In this document: piece by piece, positions 8,879-17,424 of the stretch
Position numbering within the stretch: position 1 is the first letter of the stretch
Layout: each line of letters starts with the position of its first letter
Source: Paenimyroides baculatum
Lineage (GTDB): Bacteria > Bacteroidota > Bacteroidia > Flavobacteriales > Flavobacteriaceae
Reading direction: 5' to 3'
Length of the DNA: 43,509 nt
NCBI RefSeq assembly: GCF_008629655.1
Contig: NZ_VWSG01000017.1
Coordinates: 1-43,509, forward strand
Made by a program: the position numbers and the translations under genes
The notes under the pieces: generated by a model
Databases searched by the model: none
Seen by the model: the letters and a program-made list of their open reading frames with translations, nothing else
Told to the model about the DNA's origin: nothing

Positions 8879-10375
8879 CTAATGAAACGTTATTACTGCA
8901 TACGGTGGCTGTATGCGTAAAGTATAATATTTATTTTCCTGAATTGTAGGAAAAGTTTCTTTATTAGATAAAACTTTTGTTCGTTCTTCACCAAAAACAT
9001 ATGTATTAGACATTATTCCGTATTTATTCATACGGATTATACCCCAATAAAATTCATAGTGTTCGTATAAAGGAGCTAGTTTAAAAATAAGCGGCATTGT
9101 TTCATTTTTTACTGTTGCGTTTCTAGGAGCATATTGAATACTGCCATCAATTATTAATTTTAAATCTTTGTGTTTTAAAACTTCCGGAGCAATCATCGAG
9201 CTAATAAAATCTGAATATTCATCTTGGTTTTTAAGAAATATTCCTAATTGTGATGATATTAAAAATGAGTAATAGATTATAGGAATAAAAACGATATTTG
9301 AAAGAATTTCTACTTTTCTAGGAATTTGAATAACCGCGTAAAAGCACATTAAAAGCACAAAAGCATAACCAATTAAACTTCTGGGACTCCAACGTGGTTC
9401 CATTACAACCAAATTAATACTCACCGATAATAATAAGACAAAGGCAATCAATAGAACCGATCCTAAAATCTGTAAGATAATTTTTTTTGTAAATTTTTGC
9501 TTTATCAAAAAAGCAGTAATTCCAACAATTGATGAGATACAAACTATATAGAAAGCGTATCTAAAAGATGATTTTATTAAACTAAATAGTAACATTTTGT
9601 ATCCTTCCCAACGTTCATTAAGTAATTCTTTAAAATTAGGAGTACTAAAAATAAATTCGCTTCGCTGTGTATCAACCATCTCTATTCCCAATTGACCTAA
9701 TCTATATTGATAATAAAAGAATGCTAGTACAAAAGCAATAAGTGCCAATGAGCCATTTATTAAAATATGCTTATAACGCAATGACCAAATATCCTTAATT
9801 AAAAAAAAACATAAAACCATGGCGTAAGACAGCGCAGTGGTTTGATATAAACCGAATATTAAATACAAAAACAAAAAACTTGCAATGAAGAAACGTACTT
9901 TGTATTGATATAATAAAAATGGTAGTACGGCAAATAGTATTGATAACGAAATAGGTAAGCAATCAAACTTATAAGTAAGAATCTCTAATAAAAAAGGACA
10001 AGTAGCTACAATTAAACTTGCCGTTATTAAATGAAATTTATTTTTAATGCCTAAACTGTAAGTTAAAACAAAACCTGTTAAGGCAAGAAAAAAGGTGCTT
10101 AAAATTGTTGAATATGGAAAAAGGCTGTAAACAACTTCTAACTGACTTGAAAGCAAATGCATAATATTCGATGACATAAATCTTCCATCTCTATTCCAAT
10201 TATAACCTTCTACCGTGCGATTCATATCATCTATATAAAAGGTATTAGCTAAAATAATAGGTAATATATACAGAAAGCAAATTGCAAAAAGTAAAAGAAG
10301 TACTTTTTTATAAGATAATTTCTCTAAAAAGAATTGATTGCTTGTAAAACAATTTCTTATATAATTACTTGTCAT
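8879..10375 (-). CDS. GtrII-type membrane glucosyltransferase (paralogue 2)
   Basis: A 498-aa polytopic membrane protein with the same layout as its downstream neighbour: first TM at about residues 23-43, then FYIDDMNRTVEGYNWNRDGRF with the DDxxR and W..DGRF motifs of the GtrII family, then many TM segments and a C-terminal soluble part. Its start overlaps the end of gtrB by 11 bases, so translation is coupled. The predicted substrate is the polyprenyl-phosphate sugar made by that GtrB. The acceptor is unknown. Confidence 0.77.
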   Translation of the reverse strand: MTSNYIRNCFTSNQFFLEKLSYKKVLLLLFAICFLYILPIILANTFYIDDMNRTVEGYNWNRDGRFMSSNIMHLLSSQLEVVYSLFPYSTILSTFFLALTGFVLTYSLGIKNKFHLITASLIVATCPFLLEILTYKFDCLPISLSILFAVLPFLLYQYKVRFFIASFLFLYLIFGLYQTTALSYAMVLCFFLIKDIWSLRYKHILINGSLALIAFVLAFFYYQYRLGQLGIEMVDTQRSEFIFSTPNFKELLNERWEGYKMLLFSLIKSSFRYAFYIVCISSIVGITAFLIKQKFTKKIILQILGSVLLIAFVLLLSVSINLVVMEPRWSPRSLIGYAFVLLMCFYAVIQIPRKVEILSNIVFIPIIYYSFLISSQLGIFLKNQDEYSDFISSMIAPEVLKHKDLKLIIDGSIQYAPRNATVKNETMPLIFKLAPLYEHYEFYWGIIRMNKYGIMSNTYVFGEERTKVLSNKETFPTIQENKYYTLRIQPPYAVITFH

Positions 10376-11309
10376 TACCTTTAAATTTATGTTTTAAAAT
10401 ATAACGTGGTCTGCGTTTGGTTTCTAAATACGTTCTTCCTAAATATTCTCCTAAAACTCCGATTCCAATGAGCTGCACACCGCCAAAAAAGAGGATGGCA
10501 ACCATTAACGATGCGTAACCCGATGCATTGATTCCGAAGAACAGTTTTTCAATAATGATTTTTAATCCGTATAAAAAAGAGATGAAAGCGATAATGCTTC
10601 CAAAGTACGTCCATACTTTTAAAGGCAAGGTAGAAAAAGAAGTGATTCCCTGTACTGCCAAATTCCATAATTTAATGTAGTTGAACTTTGTTTTACCTTC
10701 TGTACGACTTGGTCTGCTGTAATTAACAACAACGGTTTCAAAACCAACCCAACTCATTAACCCTTTCATAAAAAGCTGGTTTTCTTGCAAACTCACAATT
10801 TCATTTACAACTTGGCGGGTCATTAATCTGAAATCGCCTACATTTTCTTCTAGTTTCAAAGTCGACATTTTATTGTTCAACCTATAAAACCATTGTGCCG
10901 AAAATCTTTTTAGAGCGGTATCGGTTCCTCTGTTGGATCTACGCGCCAAAACAACATCTGCACCTTTTTCATAAGCGGTAATCATTTCAAAAATCAATTC
11001 GAAAGGATCCTGCAAATCAACATCCATAGGAATCATCAAATCTCCTTCGGCATGTTCCAAACCTGCAAACAAAGCGGCTTCTTTACCAAAATTCCTAGAA
11101 AAAATCAAAGCTTTGCAGTCGACATTTTCTTTAATCAATCTGTTTAAAATAGTTGGTGTTTTATCTTTACTTCCGTCATCAACAAACAAAACGCTTGCAG
11201 CATATCCTTTTTCAAACAAAGTTTCTTTGAATTTCAGAAACTCGCTAAAAAAGGTATCAATACTTAATTCTTCGTTGTAAACCGGGACAATTATACAGAT
11301 TTGCTTCAT
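10365..11309 (-). CDS. gtrB: GtrB-like polyprenyl-phosphate glycosyltransferase
   Basis: The 314-aa protein has a GT2/DPM1-like catalytic domain: VPVYNEE near the start, FVDDGSKDKT, SRNFGKEAALFAGL, and the DxD in MDVDLQDP. The amphipathic/acceptor region is TRQVVNEIVSL, followed by two C-terminal TM segments (about 235-255 and 270-290) and the typical LGEYLGRTYLETKRRPRYIL tail. It makes undecaprenyl-phosphate-glucose (or a similar sugar) on the cytoplasmic face for the two GtrII proteins encoded directly downstream. A TATTTTTG promoter element lies 25 bases upstream. No GtrA flippase gene is present. Confidence 0.88.
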   Translation of the reverse strand: MKQICIIVPVYNEELSIDTFFSEFLKFKETLFEKGYAASVLFVDDGSKDKTPTILNRLIKENVDCKALIFSRNFGKEAALFAGLEHAEGDLMIPMDVDLQDPFELIFEMITAYEKGADVVLARRSNRGTDTALKRFSAQWFYRLNNKMSTLKLEENVGDFRLMTRQVVNEIVSLQENQLFMKGLMSWVGFETVVVNYSRPSRTEGKTKFNYIKLWNLAVQGITSFSTLPLKVWTYFGSIIAFISFLYGLKIIIEKLFFGINASGYASLMVAILFFGGVQLIGIGVLGEYLGRTYLETKRRPRYILKHKFKGNDK

Positions 11310-11333
11310 AAATCGCTGTAATTAGAGGCAAGC

Positions 11334-11341
11334 CAAAAATA
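11334..11341 (-). promoter_or_regulatory. -7 promoter element (TATTTTTG) of the gtrB operon
   Basis: A perfect TAnnTTTG on the minus strand, giving a leader of roughly 18 bases to the ATG at 11309. No TTG at the usual upstream spacing. Confidence 0.4.
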
Positions 11342-11421
11342 CATTTTTAAAATTATATCTTTTGCTTTTACAGGATCAAATTATAATTTTATTTGGTAAA
11401 TTAGCAGATTAAAATAGTGTT

Positions 11422-12162
11422 ATGATTAAAATGTTAGCTAACATTGGGAAGTACTTCATTATGCTGGGCGAAATTTTCCGTCGTCCTACAAAATGGCGTC
11501 TTATGAGAAATCTTATTTTTAAGGAAATCGACGAATTAATCATCGGTTCCTTGGGAATTGTAGCATTTTTATCGTTTTTCATTGGTGCGGTTGTAACCAT
11601 ACAAACCGCCTTAAACTTAAACAATCCCATCATCCCTAAATATTTAATTGGTTTTACGGCAAGACAGTCTATAATTTTAGAATTCTCGCCAACGTTTGTA
11701 TCAATTATTATGGCAGGTAGAATGGGTTCTTATATTACATCGAGTATAGGTACCATGCGGGTTACCGAACAAATCGACGCCTTGGAAGTTATGGGTATCA
11801 ACCCGTTAAACTATCTGGTTTTTCCTAAACTAATCGCCTCTATCACCTACCCTTTTGTTATTGCCTTAAGTATGTTTATTGGTATTTTTGGTGGATATAT
11901 TGCAGGATCTTTAGGCGGATATTTGGCTCCCGAAGAATTTGTAAAAGGTCTGCAAGACGATTTTCAGCCGTTCCATGTTATTTATGCCTTTATAAAAACA
12001 GCCGTTTTTGGCTTTATTTTAGCTACCGTGCCATCGTTTTACGGTTATTATATGGAAGGTGGAGCACTGGAAGTTGGTAAAGCATCAACAAAAGCATTCG
12101 TTTGGACATCAATTTCCATTATTATCTGTAACTATATCCTAACCCAAATGTTGTTAACCTAA
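11422..12162 (+). CDS. mlaE: MlaE-family ABC transporter permease
   Basis: A 246-aa protein with five to six TM helices and the family signature AGRMGSYITSSIGTMRVTEQIDALEVMGI (positions about 96-124), diagnostic of MlaE/TGD1 permeases. With MlaF it forms the inner-membrane core that moves phospholipid between inner and outer membranes to keep the outer leaflet asymmetric. Its TAA overlaps the ATG of the ATPase gene by one base. No MlaD/MCE gene follows; in this group it must lie elsewhere. Confidence 0.9.
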   Translation: MIKMLANIGKYFIMLGEIFRRPTKWRLMRNLIFKEIDELIIGSLGIVAFLSFFIGAVVTIQTALNLNNPIIPKYLIGFTARQSIILEFSPTFVSIIMAGRMGSYITSSIGTMRVTEQIDALEVMGINPLNYLVFPKLIASITYPFVIALSMFIGIFGGYIAGSLGGYLAPEEFVKGLQDDFQPFHVIYAFIKTAVFGFILATVPSFYGYYMEGGALEVGKASTKAFVWTSISIIICNYILTQMLLT

Positions 12163-12926
12163 TGATAGAAGTAAAAGACTTAAAGAAATCTTTTGATGAT
12201 AAAGAGGTTTTAAAAGGTATTACCACCACGTACGAAGCTGGTAAAACCAATTTGATTATTGGTCAGTCGGGCTCGGGAAAAACCGTAATGCTAAAAACAT
12301 TGTTGGGCGTGCATTTGCCAGACAGCGGACAAATCTTGTTCGACGGAAGGGATTTTGCAACATTGGATCCGAACGAAAAACGTACATTGAGAACCGAAAT
12401 GGGGATGGTTTTTCAGGGAAGTGCCTTATTTGATTCTATGACCGTAGAAGAAAATATCGGCTTTCCGCTAAAAATGTTTACCAATAAAACCAATGCCGAA
12501 ATACGCGACCGTGTTCAGGAAGTAATTGACCGTGTGGAACTGATTGATGCCAACAAAAAAATGCCTTCGGAAATTTCGGGTGGTATGCAGAAACGTGTTG
12601 CCATTGCACGCGCCATTGTTAACAATCCAAAATACTTGTTTTGCGATGAGCCCAATTCGGGTCTGGATCCTAAAACTGCTATCGTAATTGATGAACTTAT
12701 TCAGGAAATTACCCACGAATACAATATTACAACGGTAATTAACACCCACGATATGAACTCGGTTTTACAAATTGGCGAACATATTTGTTTTTTGAAAGAC
12801 GGAAAGCTGGTTTGGGAAGGCACAAGTAAGGAAATCATGGTAACCGATAACGAGGATATTGTAGATTTTGTTTACTCGTCTGAATTGTTAAGAGAAATAC
12901 GCCGTTTTCATAGCGGAAAGAAATAA
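12162..12926 (+). CDS. mlaF: MlaF-family ABC transporter ATP-binding protein
   Basis: A 254-aa ABC ATPase with Walker A GQSGSGKT (about 34-41), Q-loop FQGSALFDSMTVEEN, signature SGGMQKR, Walker B YLFCDEPNSGLDP and H-loop THDM. The SGGMQKR signature and DEPNSGLDP are typical of MlaF/TGD3 proteins. It powers phospholipid trafficking with the MlaE permease encoded immediately upstream (TAATG overlap). A short hairpin with a T-tract at 12926-12950 probably ends or attenuates this transcript. Confidence 0.92.
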   Translation: MIEVKDLKKSFDDKEVLKGITTTYEAGKTNLIIGQSGSGKTVMLKTLLGVHLPDSGQILFDGRDFATLDPNEKRTLRTEMGMVFQGSALFDSMTVEENIGFPLKMFTNKTNAEIRDRVQEVIDRVELIDANKKMPSEISGGMQKRVAIARAIVNNPKYLFCDEPNSGLDPKTAIVIDELIQEITHEYNITTVINTHDMNSVLQIGEHICFLKDGKLVWEGTSKEIMVTDNEDIVDFVYSSELLREIRRFHSGKK

Positions 12927-12950
12927 TCGGGATTTTTTCTCGATTTTTTG
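12926..12950 (+). terminator. terminator-like hairpin after mlaF
   Basis: ATCGGGA (12926-12932) pairs with TCTCGAT (12938-12944), one G-U pair, 5-T loop, followed by a T6 run. It begins in the last base of the mlaF stop codon. Possibly partial, since the next gene lies in the same direction with no obvious promoter. Confidence 0.45.
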
Positions 12951-12970
12951 TTCGATTTAAATTGATAAAT

Positions 12971-13501
12971 ATGTTTTCGTTTTTTAAAAGCAGTATCGAA
13001 AAAGATTTGATAAAACTGGGGTTTGAAGAGTTGGTTAAAGGCTATCGCCAAAAAGTAAAAAGCAACGAATGGACAAAGCAACAGTTCAACGATGCTTTAA
13101 AAAACTTACACGCCAAAAACAAGAGCCAGATCAACAACATTGGCAATGTAAATGTGGCAACCCGACAGTCTTTTGATGTGGATGATTCAATTGTTCCTCT
13201 TAATCTGCAAAACATTCAACAGGAATTTATAGATTACGATTATATTTACAGCACCTTGCTTTTTGAATACAACAGCAACAACCGTATTCACACCAAAGCA
13301 CTATATCAGCTTGATAAATTGTTACACGAAAATTATCCCAATGCTGTTATTTTAGAAGAAGATCAACAGAAAATAAAACAGCTTCATTTACGCGATTTAA
13401 TTAACGAAGCTACCTTACCATTTACACTTGAAAACAAGAATTATTTAAAAACGGTTTTTAACGAATTATTAAACAGATATAAAAACAAAATCGGAGAATA
13501 G
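12971..13501 (+). CDS. hypothetical protein, helical, cytoplasmic
   Basis: A 176-aa soluble protein from the ATG at 12971 (an in-frame TTG at 12962 is less likely). It has a lysine-rich helical N-terminal third, a polar linker (residues about 45-70) and two further helical segments (EFIDYDYIYSTLLFEYNSNN; NEATLPFTLENKNYLKTVFNEL). No signal peptide, membrane segment or known motif. It follows mlaF by 45 bases, separated by a hairpin. I do not recognise the family. Confidence 0.6.
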   Translation: MFSFFKSSIEKDLIKLGFEELVKGYRQKVKSNEWTKQQFNDALKNLHAKNKSQINNIGNVNVATRQSFDVDDSIVPLNLQNIQQEFIDYDYIYSTLLFEYNSNNRIHTKALYQLDKLLHENYPNAVILEEDQQKIKQLHLRDLINEATLPFTLENKNYLKTVFNELLNRYKNKIGE

Positions 13502-13521
13502 TGAGTCTATTTTCCGATTTT
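13487..13521 (+). terminator. intrinsic terminator overlapping the stop codon of the 12971 gene
   Basis: A 15-bp stem (13487-13501 with 13507-13521, one G-U pair), 5-nt loop TGAGT, and a T-tract on the right arm. The left arm contains the last codons and the TAG stop (13499-13501). Confidence 0.75.
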
Positions 13522-13553
13522 TCATTATAAGTTTTTTCTTATTCTTTAGAGAA

Positions 13554-13892
13554 TTATTTAACCGCTTCTGGTGAAACTTTTGTTTTTAGAAATTCAAAAA
13601 CATCATTTGTTTGTCTGGTAAATAAACCTATCTGCTCTTCGGTTCCGTCTGGTAATAAAATCTTCATAGAAATAACTTTAAAAAAGAGAAAACCTCCTTT
13701 TTTAATAAAACTTACCTCATCATATCTGAAAGAACAATTTTGTCTTTGGCTTTTTGCAGCCAAACCTTTGGTTAAATTATCCATTTGATTTGGTACAAAG
13801 GCAAACTCCTCATCAAAGTAAGTAATTTTTCCGGTACTTTGTCCGCCAGCATAGTTTAATGTGCTGTAAACAGTATCTCCAACTTTTATCAT
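13554..13892 (-). CDS. small hypothetical protein, beta-rich
   Basis: A 112-aa soluble protein beginning MIKVGDTVYSTLNYAGGQ, which resembles an SH3-like barrel opening, followed by alternating beta strands (ITYFDEEFAFVP; FLFFKVISMKILLPDG) and a helical end. No signal peptide. It is the last of a minus-strand run of small genes from about 19.4 kb, six bases after the preceding gene. I do not recognise a named family. Confidence 0.55.
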   Translation of the reverse strand: MIKVGDTVYSTLNYAGGQSTGKITYFDEEFAFVPNQMDNLTKGLAAKSQRQNCSFRYDEVSFIKKGGFLFFKVISMKILLPDGTEEQIGLFTRQTNDVFEFLKTKVSPEAVK

Positions 13893-13898
13893 ATCTTT

Positions 13899-14465
13899 TT
13901 ATTTTTTATCTAAATTATTCCAATAACCTTCAAATTGATCTAAAACCGCTTTTGGCAGATCATCCGGATTAAAATCGTACGTATCAAACATGGGATCGTA
14001 ATTGGTTTCAGCCGAACTTTCCATTCTGTAAAATTTATTTTTATAGATTAAAAGCAGTACCACACTAAATTGCTCGTCCATGTTGTCTTTGGGATGTTTA
14101 GAATACACAAACAAATCAGCCTGTCCGTCTTTATCGGCATCGAAAAAAGCTTTACGTGCATCCCAAACCGATGTGATAATTCCCGGCTCGGCAACCTTGT
14201 CTTCTGCAACAACTTTCCATTCGTTATTCACTTTTTTAAACTGCTGAATGTACAACTCGTCTTGCGAACTGCCATGTTCGTTTTTAGAAAACACATAATA
14301 GTTTTGTTCTTTTGGAGTAGAAATATCTTCGACCTGCAAAACGCGTTTGCCTTTAAATGGAAAGCCCGATTGTTGAAACTTTTCTTTGTTTACAGTGGTA
14401 TCGGTAATTTGCGAAAATCCGAAATTAACAAACAGCAGACTTATAATTAAAACGATCCTTTTCAT
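13899..14465 (-). CDS. secreted hypothetical protein with DxDxDGxxD motif
   Basis: A 188-aa protein with a signal peptide (residues 1-18, ending GFSQ). The middle part is beta-rich, and the segment FFDADKDGQADLFVYS is a calcium-binding-like DxDxDG loop of the FG-GAP/beta-propeller type. It resembles small secreted proteins seen in flavobacteria, some linked in databases to surface polysaccharide, but I cannot confirm that link. It lies 12 bases downstream of the DUF1877 gene and is probably in the same transcript. Confidence 0.6.
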   Translation of the reverse strand: MKRIVLIISLLFVNFGFSQITDTTVNKEKFQQSGFPFKGKRVLQVEDISTPKEQNYYVFSKNEHGSSQDELYIQQFKKVNNEWKVVAEDKVAEPGIITSVWDARKAFFDADKDGQADLFVYSKHPKDNMDEQFSVVLLLIYKNKFYRMESSAETNYDPMFDTYDFNPDDLPKAVLDQFEGYWNNLDKK

Positions 14466-14477
14466 TTTTTAGATTAA

Positions 14478-14975
14478 TTAGTTAATAAACGTAATCATTG
14501 CTTCTTTGTTTTTAGCAGCTTCAGCAAAAATATGCTGTACAGATAAAAAACCTTCAACCAGATATTCAAACACATCGTCGCCTTCGTTCCAAATAGATGG
14601 ATAAATTTCTAATTCGTTCATTTTTTCAGGATTGAAATTCTGCTTTAAACCTTCTACGGTAATTTTCGATATTTCATTATTCAGTTCAACAACTTCTTCC
14701 GGAGTAAGATAATGCGCCGGACCCAAACCTAAATCCTGATCCTCGTCTATAATTTGTCCGCTGAATAAAATTCTTGTTAGATGATGCTCTGCAGTATCTA
14801 AACTTTGCCCTGTGAGCAGAAAAATAATTCCATCCCAAGTTTTGTCGATATCTGCAAACTTTTCGTCTTCATTAATTTCGTCGGCGTAAAGTTTGTCTTC
14901 TAATAACGAACTATCTTCTAAATATGCTTCAAGCTCTGCATTTGTTACTCGCAGCAAATTTCCAATCATTCCCAT
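14478..14975 (-). CDS. DUF1877 (YfbM-like) family protein
   Basis: A 165-aa cytoplasmic protein. It starts MGMIGNLLRVTNAELEAYLED, then has KTWDGIIFLLTGQS, YLTPEEVVELNNEI and a C-terminal DVFEYLVEGFLSVQHIFAEAAKN. These fit DUF1877/YfbM proteins, a family of unknown function often found among immunity genes of polymorphic toxin systems. It sits eight bases after the next upstream gene. No toxin is visible beside it, so an orphan immunity role is only an inference. Confidence 0.75.
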   Translation of the reverse strand: MGMIGNLLRVTNAELEAYLEDSSLLEDKLYADEINEDEKFADIDKTWDGIIFLLTGQSLDTAEHHLTRILFSGQIIDEDQDLGLGPAHYLTPEEVVELNNEISKITVEGLKQNFNPEKMNELEIYPSIWNEGDDVFEYLVEGFLSVQHIFAEAAKNKEAMITFIN

Positions 14976-14983
14976 AGTGTGGC

Positions 14984-15553
14984 TTATTTTATGTGGTTAA
15001 ACATTTTTGATACTTCTTCGTGGCTTTCAAGCGTAACAATCGTAAAAACATAACTATCTGAATCTATATCCAATATTTCCAGTGAAAATCCTTTGGGTTT
15101 CAGTTCTTGGGTATCGATTAGTTCCAAAATTTCAAATGTTTCGTTATCGTCATACTTACACTCATCTGTCAAAACAAAACCATAATCTTTTGCATTTAAA
15201 ATGCGGTTTATAGCAAAACGAATTTCTTCTTCGTCTTCTTTCCAATCAACTTCTGCCATTTGGTCGTTATCTATAAGTGTATCAACCAAAACAAATTTGG
15301 CAGTAAGGTTTGCATTAGCCGGAAAAGTTAATCCGCGTTCAGACAAGATAAATTCGTTATCGCTGTCATAAAACGATTTCGGATTTTCGAATGCTTGTTT
15401 AAGTTTCTGTTTTAATTCATTTTTTAGAGCATCAGAAACCACAACGACTTCTGTTATTTCTTGATAGCGTTGTAAATCAGTCGGAGTATTTAACGGAACT
15501 GGTTCGTTTTTGTCGATGGCTTTTTGTCCGAAAAATTTTGAAAAGAATCCCAT
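14984..15553 (-). CDS. acidic hypothetical protein (possibly DUF6630-like)
   Basis: A 189-aa acidic soluble protein. It has a short basic N-terminus (MGFFSKFFGQK), then helices and a core FVLVDTLIDNDQMAEVDWKE ... YGFVLTDEC ... FSLEILDIDSDSYVFTIV. The pattern VDT...DWKE and a C-terminal beta strand reminded me of DUF6630 proteins, without certainty. It sits just ahead of the DUF1877 gene (8-base gap), supporting co-expression. Plausible orphan immunity protein (inference). Confidence 0.55.
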   Translation of the reverse strand: MGFFSKFFGQKAIDKNEPVPLNTPTDLQRYQEITEVVVVSDALKNELKQKLKQAFENPKSFYDSDNEFILSERGLTFPANANLTAKFVLVDTLIDNDQMAEVDWKEDEEEIRFAINRILNAKDYGFVLTDECKYDDNETFEILELIDTQELKPKGFSLEILDIDSDSYVFTIVTLESHEEVSKMFNHIK

Positions 15554-15608
15554 ATATGTTTTGTTTGATTTTTTAAAATACTATTGTTTTTTGATCTGTA
15601 ATTTACAA

Positions 15609-16538
15609 TTATTTTATAGCAGGAGAAACCAATTCGGGTATAAAATTAATTTCTTGGTATGTGTTTTTTATTTCGGAATATTCTTCTTCTGTTATAGGGA
15701 TATAGATAACGGCGTTGTTATATTTTATTCCTTTTAAAGATTTTTCCAAAGCTGTTTGGGTGATCGGGTTTTCGTTTAAAGAAAGTATCTTTACTTGTTT
15801 AAGTTTTAACAGCGGCGATGGGAAAACAGTAAATTGATTGTTTGACAAATCGATGTGTTTTAGATTTTTTAACCTTGAAAAAGATTTTGGCAGCGTAGAA
15901 ACAGCTGTATTTGTAAATACTACTTTTTCTAATTGCGAAAGTGCATCAATTTTTTCCGGAATTGTGTTTATTGCGCCACTAACCCACAATACATTAAGAT
16001 TTTGGAGTGAAAGAATTTCTTCAGGAAAAATATTGATATTGTTTGCTTTTAAAATCAAAGTCTTTAAATTATTTAGGTTTGAAAAACTATTGGGTAAACC
16101 TTTTATTTTGTTTCCTGAACATTCAAATAATTCCAACGCGGTTAAATTGTCTATATCAAGAGGAATTTGCGACAGGTTGTTTCCTGTTAAGTATAATTCT
16201 TTAAGATGATTGTTTTTTTCTATTTTAGGAAAATTATCCAGATAAATATTACGACCTATTGTAATACTTGTAAGATTTGGTGCATTGTTTAAAATATTTT
16301 TAAGCAACAATGTGTCCATGCTTGTTTTGTTACCTCGGTTTTCAATTGATACGGTATTTATCTTATTGAAATCTAACTTTTGCATTTCTTCAAACGACCC
16401 GTAGTGAACAGGCTTCTTTTCGTTTATTTTTGTTACAAGCGCATAAATTTTCACGCCACGAGACGGATCTGTTGGTGGTTGTGCTTTACAAATAATTGCA
16501 GTAAAAAACAATAATATAAGTATTCTGATTTCTTTCAT
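15609..16538 (-). CDS. secreted leucine-rich-repeat protein
   Basis: A 309-aa protein with a signal peptide (residues 1-19, ending CKAQ; the cysteine just before could be a lipobox, less likely). Residues about 75-280 form eight or nine leucine-rich repeats of roughly 23 residues, of the bacterial form LxxLxLxxNxLxxIPxxIxxL (for example LKELYLTGNNLSQIPLDIDN). Such proteins mediate protein binding at the cell surface; the partner is unknown. It has its own small intergenic gaps on both sides and may be separately expressed. Confidence 0.8.
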   Translation of the reverse strand: MKEIRILILLFFTAIICKAQPPTDPSRGVKIYALVTKINEKKPVHYGSFEEMQKLDFNKINTVSIENRGNKTSMDTLLLKNILNNAPNLTSITIGRNIYLDNFPKIEKNNHLKELYLTGNNLSQIPLDIDNLTALELFECSGNKIKGLPNSFSNLNNLKTLILKANNINIFPEEILSLQNLNVLWVSGAINTIPEKIDALSQLEKVVFTNTAVSTLPKSFSRLKNLKHIDLSNNQFTVFPSPLLKLKQVKILSLNENPITQTALEKSLKGIKYNNAVIYIPITEEEYSEIKNTYQEINFIPELVSPAIK

Positions 16539-16593
16539 TATTTTGCTTTCCTTTTATATTCTTTTAAATCAGAAATAATTCTCGCAGCAATAT

Positions 16594-17401
16594 TTATTCA
16601 CCACTACTTTTATAATCAGCCGAATGTGTTTTAATCAGCTTTCCGTTTTTTGAATACTCTTTTCGTGAGCGCCCCTTTTCTGATAACGTTTCTATTTCAT
16701 AAGTACCATTAGGATTAGTGGTCTTTTTTGTAACATCACCATTTAAATAGGTTGTTTCTTTAATCAAAATCCCCTCTTCGCGGTATACTTCTACTATTTC
16801 AGAGATACCTTTTGGTAAATTCTTCCATGTCTTCTTATATGTGATTCTCGGCATCGTACCCAATTTTTTCGCCTTTGGTTTCGTCTGTAATACTGCAGAT
16901 ATATAATTTTAAGCCACTGTTGTCGTATCTGCAATTATTTTCATAAATTGTTTTTCCTTTGTATTTAATTTTCTCTGTAATTTTTTGATTGTTTTGTAGA
17001 TAATAATTAGATACAATAGAGTCGTTTTTTGCAAATTCTTCTACAACTAACTGATTCAAATTCATATTGTATAAATCGAATTTTTCAACAATATTTCCTT
17101 TAAGAGTGTATTTATACTTATACTTGTGATATTTACCTTCGATAATGCCAGAAGGCGAACCTTCTTCATTGATTTCAAAAAGCATGGTCATTTCGGTATT
17201 GTCTTGCTTAACCTCAACTATATATTTACCTGGGTTGAATTTTGAACTGTCTTTTTTTATAAAGTATATTTCTTTACCTACTTTATCATGATCGTCAATT
17301 CCTACATTACTGGAAAAATCGGCATAGTCAATTTTTGTCTGCGAAAACACACTTTGTTATATTAAGAATAATAGAATTAGTTGGTTTTTTATATATTTCA
17401 T
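16594..17401 (-). pseudogene. broken secreted MORN-like repeat protein (stop codon plus frameshift)
   Basis: Read from the ATG at 17401 the frame gives a good signal peptide, MKYIKNQLILLFLI-stop-QSVFSQ, interrupted by TAA at codon 15. The same frame then continues unbroken from 17350 to 16835 (171 codons) with beta-rich repeats (GKYHKYKYKYTLKGN; KIKYKGKTIYENN). It then stops, while the reading continues in another frame from about 16863 to 16594 (REEGILIKETTYLNGD; GTYEIETLSEKG; KEYSKNGKLIK), which looks like the same repeat family. A missing TA in an AT repeat near 16840 or an extra A in an A6 tract near 16870 would restore the frame. So there are two disabling changes and the gene is most likely dead. 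It resembles toxin_15/MORN-type repeat lipoproteins but the family is not certain. Confidence 0.7.
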
Positions 17402-17424
17402 ATTGTATGTAGCTTTTGTACAGG

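Noticed and set aside
7393..11309. Prophage serotype-conversion cassette
   Set aside because: No integrase, att site or phage gene is nearby, and the genes lie within other glycan genes.
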